NCBI RefSeq assembly: GCF_904849725.1
Contig: NC_058523.1
Location: forward strand, 167,134,689 to 167,198,688
DNA from: Hordeum vulgare subsp. vulgare
Lineage: Eukaryota > Streptophyta > Magnoliopsida > Poales > Poaceae
Direction of reading: 5' to 3'
Length of the DNA: 64,000 nucleotides
Position numbers and translations under genes: made by a program. The notes beneath the pieces were generated by a model. That model had not been told where the DNA came from. It saw nothing but the letters and a program-made list of their open reading frames with translations, and did not search any database. Positions 25,630 through 37,440 of the stretch are shown piece after piece (positions within the stretch are counted from its first letter, which is position 1; each line of letters opens with the position of its first letter).

Positions 25630-27705
25630 TCACGTATAGTCATCTTTGGTGCTCAAACCATAGGTAGCCCTCATCATAGATTGATAAGGCAATCTTATTT
25701 TCTTTCTAGGAAAGTGCTCCGTGCCCTTCTTTAAAGGAAATTGAAATCTAATATTCCCTTCCTTCATATCGATGATAGCACCAATAGTCCTTAGGAAAGG
25801 TCTACCAAGAATAATAGGACATGAAGGATTGCAATCTATGTCAAGTACAATGAAATCCACGGGTACATAGTTCTTATTTGCAACAATAAGAACATCATCG
25901 ATCCTCCCCATGGGTTTCTTGACAGTAGAATCCGCAAGATGCAAATTAAGAGAACACTCTTGAATCTCATGAAAACCAAGAATATCACATAAAGACTTTG
26001 GAATCGCGGAAACACTAGCACCCAAATCACACAAAGCATTGCACTCATAGTTTTTGATCTTGATTTTGATAGTAGTTTCCCACTCATCATGAAGTTTTCT
26101 AGGTATAGAGACTTCTAGTTCGAGCTTCTCTTCAAGAGATTTCATCATAGCATCTATGATATGCGCGGTAAAGGCTTTACTTTGGCTATAAGCATGTGGA
26201 GAGTTTGCAATAGATTGCATCAAAGAAATGCATTAAAACAAGGAGCAATTATCATAATTGAATTCCTTGAAATCCAAAGCGGGAGTTTCATTACTACCCA
26301 AAATTTTGACTTCTTCTACTCCACTCTCCACACCTTTATCATCAAGATAGGTGGTCTTCGAATCATTGGGGCGTTTTTCAACCAAAGTGGATTCATATCC
26401 AGCCCCTCCATAAGTAGGTTTGACACGTGAAAACAAAGATGCAAGAGGAGACACGCCAAGCACTTTAAGATCTTCGTGATTTGCATCACTAGAACACACC
26501 CTTTTAAACCATTCATGTCTAGCGCGAATTTGGGCGGTTCTTTCTTTGCTCACATTCATGGAGATACGCACAGCTTTCAAAGTTTCATCCAAGTTGACCT
26601 TGGGAGGAGCGCATCTAACTTTCAAAGCATCAATGTCACAAGACATCCTATCAACGCTTTTAGCCAAATCGTCTACTTGCAGTAGTTTTTCCTCTATGGA
26701 TGCATTGAATATCTTTTGAGAGTTGATGAACTCTTTGATATTACTCCCTAGATCAGAGGGTAATTTGTTGTGATTTCCATAAGTGTTGCCGTAGGAATTG
26801 CCATAATTGTTAGAGGAGTTACTAGGAAAAGGCCTAGGAACATAGTTTCCTCCAAAAGCATTGTTGTTGCCAAAATTGTTCCTACCAACAAAATTCACGT
26901 CCAAACTAGCGTTGGTACTCTCAATCAAAGAAGATAGTGCCATGTCATTAGGATCTACGGTAGCGTTTCTACTAGCAACCAAATTCATCAACTCGTCCAT
27001 CTTAGCACTAAGCGAGTTAAGTTCTTCTATAGCGTGCACCTTTTTCCTAGCAGGCGACCTATTAGTGTGCCACTGAGAGTAGTTGGTCATGATATTGTCT
27101 AGGAGTTTTGTAGAGTCTCCTAACGTGATTTCCATGAACGTTCCACCTGAGACGGAGTCCAAGATATTGCGAGAAGCGAAATTCAAGCCAGTGTAAAAGA
27201 TTTGTATAATCATCCACAAACTCAAGCCATGAGCGGGACAATTTCTAATCATAAGCTTCATCCTCTCCCAAGATTGTGCAACGTGTTCATGATCAAGTTG
27301 CTTGAAATTCATGATATCGTTATGTAAGGAGATGATCTTAGCCGGCGGAAAATACTTGGATATGTAAGCATCTTTGCACCTATCCCAAGAATCGATACTA
27401 TTTTTAGGCAAAGAAGAAAACCAAGTTTTTGCGCGATCTCGCAACGAGAAAGGAAAAAGTTTCAACTTAATCACATCATTATCCACATCTCTTTTCTTTT
27501 GCATATCGCAAAGCTCAATGAATATATTGAGATGGGATGCGGCATCTTCACTAGGAAGGCGAGCGAATTGCTCTTTCATAACAAGATTCAGCAAAGCTGC
27601 GTTGATTTCATACGATTCTGCACTAGTGGCGGGAGCAATCAGAGTACTAATAAAATCATTATTATTAGTGCTCGAGAAGTCACAAAGTTTGGTGTTTTCA
27701 GCCAT
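25630..27705 (-). pseudogene. N3 gag-protease polyprotein with one in-frame stop
   Basis: Start chosen at the Met of MAENTKLCDFSSTNNNDF (27705), since the 47 open codons before it look like leader. One continuous frame of 691 codons holds gag (LKLFPFSLRDRAKTWFSSLP, about residues 85-220), a Ser/Asn/Gly-rich segment (NNFGNNNAFGGNYVP) and protease motifs (ALCDLGASVSAIP, CPIILGRPFL). A single TAA (26233-26235, codon 491) interrupts it; N2 has a Glu codon there. The protein ends at STKDDYT and no pol follows. This is the best-preserved protein of the family here. Confidence 0.9.
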
Positions 27706-28015
27706 GATGGCTTCATCAAACAAACAAGCACACAAGCAAGCAAGAGAACCGGCAAAGAAAAACGGCAAAGGCAAAAGAAAACGGCGAAAGAGAAAGGCAA
27801 ATGAAAACGACAAATGTGAAGTGGGGGAGAGGAAAACGAGAGGCAACTGGCAACAAAAGTAAATGCAAGAGAAGGGTTTGTGAGACCTACTTGGATAGAT
27901 CTTGATTTCTCCTCCCCGGCAACGGCGCCAGAAATAGGCACGTTGTCGGGAAATTATCTTGACGTGCTCCTCGGCAAGCGATCCTCTTCCCCGGCAACAG
28001 CGCCAGAAATGCTTC
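27706..28015 (-). other. N3 leader with two primer-binding-site copies
   Basis: Minus-strand PBS sequences occur at 27930-27914 (TGGCGCCGTTGCCGGGG, perfect tRNA-Asp complement) and 28005-27989 (TGGCGCTGTTGCCGGGG, one mismatch). The second lies 10 bases from the LTR, the normal spacing in this family. The two are 75 bases apart, separated by related but scrambled sequence (cgttgtcgggaaatt). Confidence 0.85.
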
Positions 28016-29612
28016 TGATGTCAGCTATGCTAATGCAGAAAAGTCCTTCCAATGGCGCCAGAAACAGGTGTGTCGAGGGCACCAGGAATCCTTCAGCTGC
28101 GGCTACGCCTTAAGGGACTTCCTAGGCAAGTATGAAAAGGATTTCCCCCATGGCCTTGGAGTCTTGCGTTGGTGGTCCCTTGAAGCGGAAAGGGTGATGT
28201 AGCACAGCGACGGTAAGTATTTCCCTTAGTTTGAGAACCAAGGTATCAATCCGGTGGAGGAGTATCACAAGATCCTGCACAAACACAAAAGCTTTCTCCC
28301 AACGCTATGAAGGGGTTGTCAATCCCTTATAGATTGTTTGCCAATTGAGAACTGAAAGCAACAAAGTAAGAAAGCAAAGTAAACGATGGATGTGAATAGA
28401 CCCGGGGGCCGTAGTGTTTACTAGTGGCTTCTCTCATGAAAGCAAGTAGACGGTGGGTGAACAAATTACTCTCGAGCAATTGATAGAACCGCGCAAAGTC
28501 GTGACGATATCTATAGGCATCACGTCCAAAACAAGTAGACCAATACTTTCTGCACCTACTACTATTACTCCACACGTCGACCACTATCTAGCATGCATCT
28601 AGTGTATTAAGTCCATAAGAATAGAGTAACGCCTTAAGCAAGATGACATGATGTAGAGGGATAATCTCAAACCAATGATAAAACCCCCATCTTTTTACCC
28701 TTGATGGCAACTACTTGATGTGTGCCTTGCTGCCCCTACTGTCACTGGGAAAGGTCACTACATGGTAGAACCCAAAACCAAGCACTTCTCCCATTGCAAG
28801 AATCATAGATCTAGTTGGCCAAACAAAAGCCAAGACTCGGAGAGACTTACAAGGATATCAAATCATGCATATAAGAAATCAGCAAAGACTCAAATATATA
28901 TCATAGATAATCTGATCAAAAATCCACAATTCATTGGATCTCGACAAACACGCCGCCAAAGAAGATTACACCGGATAGATCTCAGTGAAGATCATGGAGA
29001 ACTTTGTATTGAAGATCCAAGAGAGAGAAGAAGCCATCTAGCTACTAACTACGGACCCGTAGGTCTGAAGTGAACTACCCACGAGTCATTGGAAGGGCGA
29101 TGATGATGATGAAGAAGCCCTCCAACTCCAAAGTCCCCTTCGGCACGGTGCCGGGGAGGGTCTCCAGATGAGATCTCACGGAAACGGAAGCTTGCGGCGG
29201 CGGAAAAGTATTTTCGAGGCTCCCCTGATTTTTTGCGGAATATTTGGGAATTTATTGGCCAAAGACCTAGGTCAAGGGGCGGCCAGGGAGGCCACAAGCC
29301 TGCCCACCGCCGCCTCCCCTGGTGGCGGAGTGGGGGCTTGTGGGCTCCCTGGGGCCCACCTGGCCTGGCCCAAAGGACCCCTGGTCTTCTTCCGTTCAGG
29401 AAAAAATAATTTCGGGGTTTTTCTTCCGTTTGGACTCCGTTCCAAAATCAGATCTGAAAAGAGTCAAAAACACGGAAAAACAGGAACTAGCACTTGGCAC
29501 TGAATTAATAAGTTAGTCCCAAAAAAGATATAAAAGGTACATAAAACAACCAAAGAATACAAGATAATAGCGTGAAATTATCAAAAATTATAGATACGTT
29601 TGAAACGTATCA
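28016..29612 (-). repeat. N3 5' LTR (1597 bp)
   Basis: Pairs with 21326-22955; it lacks several short stretches present there, such as part of the region around 28380. Includes the same PBS-like block (28051-28065). Confidence 0.9.
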
Positions 29613-30787
29613 CTCAACAAATTACTGTCGAGCAATTGATAGAACCGCGCAAAGTCATGACGATATCGAAGGCAATGATCTAGCATATAGGGATCACGTC
29701 TGAGACAAGTAGACCGATACTTTCAGCATCTACTACTATTACTCCACACATCGACCGCTATCCAGCATGCATCTAGTGTATTGAGTTCATGACGAACAGA
29801 GTAACGCTTGAAGCAAGATGACATGATGTAGAGGGATAATCGCAAACCAATGATGAAAACTCCATCTTTTTACCCTTGATAGCAACAACACGATACGTGC
29901 CTCACTACACCTCCTGTCACTGAGTGAGGTCACCACACGGTATGAACCCAAAACCAAGCACTTCTCCCATTGGAAGAATCATAGATCTAGTTGTCCAGAC
30001 AAAACCCACAATTCGAAGAGAATTACAAGGATATGAAATCATGCATAAGAGAGATAGGAAGAAACTCAAATAAGATTCATAGATAATCTGATCATAAATC
30101 CACAATTCATCGGATCTCGACAAACACACCGCAAAAGAAGATTACATTGGATAGATCTCCATGAAGATCATGAAGAACTTTGTATTGAAGATCCAAGAGA
30201 GAGAAGAAGCCATCTAGTTACTAGCCATGGACCTGTAGGTCTATGGTGAACTACGCACGCATCATCAGAGAGGTGACGGTGTTGATGTAGAAGCTCTCCG
30301 TGTCCGAATCTCCCCTCCGACAGGGCACCAGGACGTGCCCCAGATGGGATCTTGCGGAGAAAGAAGCTTGCGGCGGCGGAAAAGTAATTGCTATCTTCTC
30401 TTGATTTTTTTCGGAATATTTGGGAATTTATAGGCGCAAGATCTAGGTCAGGGGACCTCCAAGGGGCCCACAAGCCTAGATGGCATGCCCCCCTGGCTGT
30501 GGGAAGGGGGCTTGTGGGGCCCCTAGGGCTCTTCTGGCTTGGCTCCCAAGTCCTCCAATCTTCTTCCGTTCTAGAAAAAATCTTTTCGGGGATTTTCTTC
30601 CGTTTGGACTCCGTTTCAAAATCTCCTCTTGACGGGGTCAAAAACATGGAAAAAATAGGAAATGGCACTTGGCACTGAGTTAATAACTTAGTCCCAGAAA
30701 ATAAATAAAAGGCATGCAAAACATCAAAGTTTGACAAGATAATAACATGAAACCATCAAAAATTATAGATACGTTGGAGACGTATCA
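29613..30787 (-). repeat. N2 5' LTR, outer piece
   Basis: Continues the N2 LTR from ctcaacaaattact and ends ...gagacgtatca, i.e. TGATACGTCTCC on the minus strand. Followed by TSD aggtg. Confidence 0.88.
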
Positions 30788-30792
30788 AGGTG

Positions 30793-31017
30793 CCGTCCCT
30801 TCAGTGCTAGATCGGAATGGATTGTGGGATGGATCGTGGGACGACAGTGATTTGAATCATGAAGCTGTAACAATACATCAACCGCGTTACTTAACGCTTC
30901 CCGCTTAGTGATCTACAAGGGTATGTGGATCTAATCTCCTCTCGTAGATGGACATCACCATGATAGGTCTTCGTGTGTGTAGGAAATTTTTTGTTTCCCA
31001 TGCAACGTTCCCCCACA
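30793..31017 (+). repeat. Angela 5' LTR, right piece
   Basis: Resumes at ccgtcccttcag, parallel to ccgtccgttcgg at about 47454 in the 3' LTR, and ends ccccaca at 31017. Confidence 0.88.
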
Positions 31018-31018
31018 G

Positions 31019-31032
31019 TGGCATCATGAGCT
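31019..31032 (+). promoter_or_regulatory. Angela primer binding site
   Basis: tggcatcatgagct, a mutated form of the initiator-tRNA-Met site (tggtatcagagc) usual in copia elements. It lies directly after the 5' LTR. Confidence 0.75.
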
Positions 31033-32273
31033 AGGATCATGCGTAGATGTTATCTCGAGTAGAACACAAAAGGTTTTGTCGGTGTTGATGTTCGATTTGC
31101 TACCCTCCTTAGTCTTTTCTCGATTTGGCGGTATTGTTGGATTGAAGCGGCCCGGACCGACATTACTCGTACGCTTACGAGAGACTGGTTTCATCGACTG
31201 ACATGCAACTCGTTGCATAAAGATGACTGGTGCGTGTCGGTTTCTTCAACTTTAGTTGAATTGGTTTTGACCGAGGCGGTCCTTGGAGAGAGGTTAAATA
31301 GCAATTTGCACATCTCCATTGTGGTTTTTGCGTAAGTAAGATGCGATCATACTAGATACCCATAGCAACCACGTAAAACATGCAACAACAAATTGGAGGA
31401 CGTCTAACTTATTTTTGCAGGGTATGCTTGTGATGTGATATGGGCAAAGACATGGTGTGATATATTGGATGTATGAGATGATCATGTTGTAATAGTTAAT
31501 ATCGACTTGCACGTCGATGCTATAGCAATCGACAGGAGCCATAGGGTTGTCTTTACACTAACGTTTGTGTTTGCAGATGCGTTTACTATATTGCTAGGTC
31601 GTAGCTTTAGTAGTAATAGCATAGATAGCATGACAACCTCGATGGAGGCACGATGATGGAGATCATGGTGTGGTGCCGGTGACAAGAAAATCATGCTGGT
31701 GCTTTGGTGATGGAGATCAAGAAGCACAAGATCATGGCCATATCATGTCACTTATGAATTGCATGTGATGTTAATCCTTTGATGCACCTTATTTTGCTTA
31801 GAACGACGGTTGCATTATAAGGTGATCTCTCACTGAAATTTCAAGATGAAATTGTGTTCTCCCTGACTGTGCATCGTTGAGGCAGTTCATCGTTTTGAGA
31901 CACCACGTGATGATCGGGTGTGATAGACCCAACATTCACATACAACGGGTGCAAAACAGTTGCATATGCGGAACACTCGGGTTAAACTTGACGAGCTTAG
32001 CATGTGCAGACATGGCCTCGAAACACAAGAGACCGAAAGGCCGAGCATGAATTGTATAGTTGATATGATTAGCATAGAGATGCTTACCACTGAAGCTATA
32101 CGCAACTCACGTGATGATCGGACTTGAGTTAGTCGATTTGGATCATGCACCACTCAAATGACTAGAGGGATGTACTTTTTGAGTGGGAGTTTATTAAGTA
32201 ATTTGATTAGTTAAACTCTAATTATCCTCAACATAGTCTAAGTCCACTATGCGATATTTTATGTTGTAGATCA
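31033..32273 (+). other. Angela untranslated leader
   Basis: About 1.2 kb between PBS and gag with no coding similarity. Long leaders are normal in BARE-1-type elements. I see no inserted element in it. Confidence 0.6.
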
Positions 32274-33146
32274 ATGGCTCACGCAGTAGCAACCCTGAAT
32301 TTGAATATGTTCCTAGAGAAAGCTAAGTTGAAAGATGATGGAAGCAACTTTGTAGACTGGGCACGTAATCTTAGGCTCATCCTACAAGCTGGGAAAAAGA
32401 ATTATGTCCTTGATGCTGTGCTAGGAGATGAACCACCCACTACGTCTGACCAAGATGTTTTGAACGCTTGGCAATCGCGTAAGGAGGACTACTCAGTAGT
32501 TCAATGTGTTGTCTTGTATGGCTTGGAACCAGGACTTCAACGTCCCTTTGAGCGTCATGAAGCATATGAGTTGTTCCAGGAGTTGAAGTTTATCTTTCAG
32601 AAGAACGCCCGGATCGAGAGGTATGAGACCTCCGATAAATTCTATGCTTGCAAGATGGAGGAGAATTCGTGTGTCAGTGAACATGTGCTCAAAATGTCTG
32701 GGTACTCAAACCGTCTAGCTGAGCTGGGAATTGAACTCCTGCAAGAGGCTATCACTGACAGAATTCTTCAATCACTGCCACCTAGCTATAAGAGCTCTGT
32801 GTTGAACTATAACATGCAAGGGATGAACAAGTCACCCGACGAGTTATTCGCGATGCTGAAAGTCGCAGATTCAGAACTCCGGAAAGAGCATCAAGTGTTG
32901 ATGGTCAATAAGACCACTGGTTTCAAGAGAAACAACAAAGGCAAGAAGGGTAACTCCAAAAAGAGCGGCAAGCCTGTTGCCAATCCGACAAAGAAACCCA
33001 AGGCTGGACCTAAGCAGGAAACTGAGTGTTATTATTGCAAGGGGACGGGTCACTCGAAGTGCAATTGCCCAACTATTTGGCTGATAAGAAGGCGGCGAAA
33101 GAAAAATCAGGTATATTTGATATACATGTTATTGATGTGTACTTAA
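32274..33146 (+). pseudogene. gag: Angela gag (nucleocapsid/capsid)
   Basis: Starts MAHAVATLNLNMFLEKAKL, the expected gag N-terminus for this group. The UBN2-type gag core (DGSNFVDWARNLRLILQ through ITDRILQSLPPSYKSSVLNY) is followed by a Lys/Asn/Pro-rich linker and an intact CCHC knuckle, CYYCKGTGHSKCNC, near 33028-33069. A one-base frameshift just after the knuckle (about 33075) throws the frame out of pol: the expected YLADKK continues in the next frame. Gag itself has no internal stop, so it is the least damaged part of this element. Confidence 0.88.
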
Positions 33147-36100
33147 CCAACGCTCGTAGTAGTGCCTAGGTATTCGATACCGGTTCTGTTGCTCATATTT
33201 GCAACTCGAAGCAGGAACTGCTGAATAAACGAAGGCTGGCAAAGGATGAAGTGACGATGCGCGTGGGAAATGGTTCCAAGGTTGATGCAATCGCCGTCAG
33301 CACTATCTCACTTCAGTTACCATCAGGATTAGTTATGAACTTAAATAATTGTTATTCAGTGCCTGCGTTAAGCATGAATATTATATCCGGATCTTGTTTA
33401 TTGCGAGACGGTTACTTGTTTAAGTCAGAGAATAATGGTTTTTCTGTTTCTATGAGTAATATCTTTTATGGTCATGCACCCAATGTGAGAGGATTGTTCA
33501 TATTGAATCTTGATTGTGATGATACACATATACATAACACTGAGACCAAAAGAAGTAGAGTTAACAATGATAGCGCCATGTTTTTGTGGCATTGCCGCTT
33601 AGGTCATATTGGTGTAAAGCACATGAAGAAAGTCCATTCCTATGGGATTTTGGAGTAACTTGATTCTGAATCACTTGACACGTGCGAACCATGCCTCATG
33701 GGCAAGATGATTAAGACTTCGTTCTCTAGAACAATGAAGTGTGCAAGTTACTTGTTGGAGATCATACATACCGATGTGTGCAGTCCGATGAGTGTGGAGG
33801 TGCACGGCGGATATCGTTATTTTCCCACGTTCACTGACGATTTGAGTAGGTATGGTTATATCTACTTGATGAAGCACAAGTCTGAAACGTTTTTGAAGTT
33901 CGAGCATTTTCAGAGTGAAGTTGAAAATCGTCGTAACAAGAAGATCAAGTTCCTACATTCTGATCGTGGGGGTGAATATCTGAGTTTCGAGTTTGGTGCT
34001 CACTAGAGACAATGTGGAATCGTTTCACAGTTAACACCGCCTGGAAGACCAGAGCTTAATGGTGTGTCCGAATGTCGTAATCGTACTTTGTTAGAAATGG
34101 TGCAATCTATGATGTCTCTTATCTATTTGCCATTATTGTTTTGGGGTTATGCATTAGAGACAACTGCATTCACTTTAAATAGGGCACCATTAAAATCCGT
34201 TGAGATGACAGCATACGAGCTCTGGTATGGCAAGAGGCCAAAGTTGTCATTTCTTAAAGTTTGGGGATGTGATGCTTATGTCAAAAAGCTTCAGCCTGAA
34301 AAGCTAGAACCCAAAGTGGAAAAGTGCATCTTCATAGGTTACCCAAAGGAGACAATTGGGTACACCTTCTATCTCAAATCCGAGGGCAAAGTATTTGTTG
34401 CTAAGAACGGAGCTTTTATTGAGAAGGAGTTTCTCTCAAAAGAATTGAGTGGGAGGAAGATAGAACTTGATGAGGTTGTCGAACCTCTAATCCCTCTAGA
34501 TGGTGGCGCAGGGCAAGGAGAAACCTCTGTCGAAGCGACGCCGGTTGAGGAGGAAGTTAATGATGATGATCATGAAACCACAGATCAAGTTCCTATCAGG
34601 CCACGCAGGTCGAGAAAATCACGTACTACTCCTGAGTGGTACGGTAATCCTGTCTTATCAATCATGTTGTTGGACAACAATGAACCTGCAAATTATGAAG
34701 AAGCAATGGTGGGCCCAGATTCCAACAAATGGCTGGAGGCCATGAAGTCCGAGATAGAATCTATGTATGAAAACAAAGTGTGGACTTTGGAAGTATTACC
34801 TTAAGGCCACAATGCTATTCAGAACAAATGGATCTTTAAGAAGAAGACGGACATGGACGGTAATGTAACCATTTATAAAGCTCGACTTGTGGCAAAGGGT
34901 TTTTCACAAGTTCAAGGAGTTAACTACGATGAGACGTTCTCACCGGCAGCGATGCTTAAGTCCATTCGAATCATGTTAGCAATAGCTGCATTTTTCGATT
35001 ATGAAATTTCGCAAATGGATGTCAAAATGGCGTTCCTTAATGGTTTTCTTAAGGAAGAGTTGTATATGATGCAACCCGAAGGTTTTGTCGATCCAAAAAA
35101 TGCTAATAAAGTATGCAAGCTCCAGCGGTCCATTTATGGACTGGTGCAAGCATCTCGGAGTTGGAATAAGTGCTTTGATCAAGTGATCAAAACGTTTGGG
35201 TTTATACAAGTTGTTGGAGAATCCTGTATTTACAAGAAAGTGAGTGGGAGATGTGTGGCCATTCTAATATTGTATGTGGATGACATATTACTGATTGGAA
35301 ACAATTCAGAGTTTTTAGAGAGCGTAAAATATTACATAGACAAGTGTTTCACTATGAAGGACCTAGGAGAAGCTGCTTACATTCTAGGCATTAAGATCTA
35401 TAGGGATAGATCGAGACACCTGCTAGGACTTTCACAAAGCACATACCTTGATGAAGTTTTGAAGAAGTTAAAAATGGAATAGTCCAAGAAGGGGTTCTTG
35501 CCAATATTACAAGGTATAAAATTGAGTAAGACTCAATGTCCAGTAACTACGAAACATAGAGAAAAGATGAGTACCGTACCCTATGCTTCAGCCATAGGGT
35601 CTATCATGTATGCAATGCTGTGCACTAGACCGGACGTCAGCCTGGCCATAAGTATGGCAGGCAGGTTTCAAAGTAATCCAGGAATGGATCACTGGACGGC
35701 AGTCAAGAATATTCTGAAGTACCTGAAAAGGACTAAGGAAATGTTTCTCATTTATGGCGGTGACGAAGAGATCGTCGTAAAGGGTTACGTCAACGCATGC
35801 TTTGACACTGATCCGGATGACTCTAAGTCTCAAACCAGATACATACTTATTCTTAATGTGGGTGCGGTAAGGTGGTTCAGTTCCAAGCAAAGCATCGTAG
35901 CAGATTCTACATGTGAAGCGGAGTACATGGCTGCCTCGGAGGCAACTAAGGAGGGTTTTTGGATGAAGCAGTTCATGACGGATCTTGGAGTTGTGCCAAG
36001 CGCACTAAATCCAATAACTCTGTTCCGTGACAACACTGGTGCCATTGCTTTAGCAGAGGAACCAAGGTTTCACAAGAAGACCAGACACATCAAACGACGC

Positions 36101-36256
36101 TTCAACCTCATCCGTGACTACGTCGAAGAAGAGGACGTAAATATTTGCAAAGTGCACACGGATCTGAATGTAGTAGATCCACTAACTAAACCTCTTCCAC
36201 GAGCGAAGCATGATCAACACCTGAATTGTATGGGTGTTAGATTCGTTACAATGTAA
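33080..36256 (+). pseudogene. pol: Angela pol: protease, integrase, RT and RNase H with five in-frame stops
   Basis: One frame runs through the whole region; it is interrupted only by stops at 33167 (TAG), 33656 (TAA), 34004 (TAG), 34802 (TAA) and 35480 (TAG). Protease: VFDTGSVAHICNS (33170 onward). Integrase zinc region: FLWHCRLGHIG and CEPCLMGK; catalytic residues in IIHTDVCSP, FLHSDRGGEY and NGVSECRNRT. RT: QMDVKMAFLNGF and an intact LYVDDILLIG (about 35267). RNase H: CEAEYMAASEA and RDNTGAIALA, ending VVDPLTKPLPRAKH. The pattern is of ageing by point substitution, without internal deletion. Confidence 0.9.
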
Positions 36257-36286
36257 ATCGCATAGCGATGTGAGGACTAGATTATT

Positions 36287-36308
36287 GACTCTAGTGCAAG
36301 TGGTAGAC
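36287..36308 (+). other. Angela polypurine tract
   Basis: gactctagtgcaagtggtag with the LTR starting right after (36309). This is the PPT-adjacent phrase of BARE-1-type elements, with one substitution in the purine run. Confidence 0.7.
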
Positions 36309-37440
36309 TGTTGGAAATATGCTCTAGAGGCAATGATAAAATAGTTATTATTGAATTTCTTGTTTCAAGATAATCGTTTATTATCCCTGCTATAATTGTA
36401 TTGAATGAAAGCATAGATAGATGTGTGGATATATAGACAAAACAATGTCCCTAGCAAGCCTCTAGGTGGCTAGCCAGTTATCAAGGATGGTTAATGTTTT
36501 CTGATCATAGGCAAGTGTTGTCACTTGATAACTGGATCACATCATTAGGAGAATCATGTGATGGACTAGACCCAAACTATGAACGTAGCATGTGATCGTG
36601 TCATTTTCTAGCTATTGTTTTGTGCGTGTCAAGTATTCATTCCTATGACCATGAGATCATATAACTCACTGACACCGGAGGGATACCTTGTGTGTATCAA
36701 ACGTCACAACGTAACTGGGTGACTATAAATGTGCTCTACAGGTATCTCCGAAGGTGTCCGTTGAGTTAGTATGGATCAAGACTGGGATTTGTTACTCCGT
36801 GTGACGGAGAGGTATCTCGGGGCCCACTCGGTAATACAACATCACAAATGAGCCTTGCAAGCAATGTTACTGAAGTATAAGTCACGGGATCTTGTATTAC
36901 GGAACGAGTAAAGAGACTTTCCAGTAACGAGATTGAAATAGGTATACGGATACCGACAATCGGATCTCGGGCAAGTAACATACCGAAGGACAAAGGGAAT
37001 GACATACGGGATTATATGAATCCTTGGCACAGAGGTTCAACTGATAAGATCTTCCTAGAATATGTAGGATCCAATATGGACATCCATGTCCCCTATTGGA
37101 TATCGACCGAGGAGTGTCTCGGGTCATGTCTACATAGTTCTCGAACCCGCAGGGTCTGCACACTTAAGGTTCGATGATGTTTAAGTATAGTTGAGTTATA
37201 CGTGTGTTTACAGAAGGTTATTCGGAGTCCCGAATGAGATCACGGACGTCACGAGGGTTTCCGGAACGAAGATTGATATATAGGATGGTTTCATTTGGTC
37301 ATCGGAAAGTTTCGGGCATTACCAGAAGTGTACACGGAGTGACGAATGGGTTCTGGGTATTCACCGGGAGGGGCCCACCCACCCGGGAGTGAGCCCAGTG
37401 ACTCTAGGGTGGCGCACCAGCCCTTAGTGGGCTAGTGAGG
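36309..37440 (+). repeat. Angela 3' LTR, left piece
   Basis: Starts tgttggaaatatgc and aligns with 12793-13930. Ends with tgagg (37436-37440), the left TSD of the Athila-type insertion. Confidence 0.9.

Larger units (their letters stand above)
21326..29612 (-). mobile_element. N3: second non-autonomous element of the N2 family, inserted in the N2 LTR
   Basis: 8287 bases from TG at 21326 to CA at 29612, with two LTRs, PBS, gag-protease and PPT. The left flank is gtgaa and the right flank ctcaa (29613-29617), so the TSD matches at 3 of 5 bases; the uninterrupted N2 3' LTR reads gtgaacaaatt at this point, which confirms the insertion site. Like N2 it encodes no RT or integrase. Confidence 0.88.
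14379..30787 (-). mobile_element. N2: non-autonomous Athila-lineage gypsy element (Sabrina/Fatima-like), minus strand
   Basis: Bounded by TG at 14379 and CA at 30787, with perfect TSD aggtg (14374-14378 and 30788-30792). On the minus strand the order is 5' LTR (30787-29613 plus 21325-20942), PBS, gag-protease, long noncoding region, PPT and 3' LTR (15937-14379). No RT, RNase H or integrase sequence exists between the protease and the PPT. N3, of the same family, is inserted in its 5' LTR. Confidence 0.9.
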
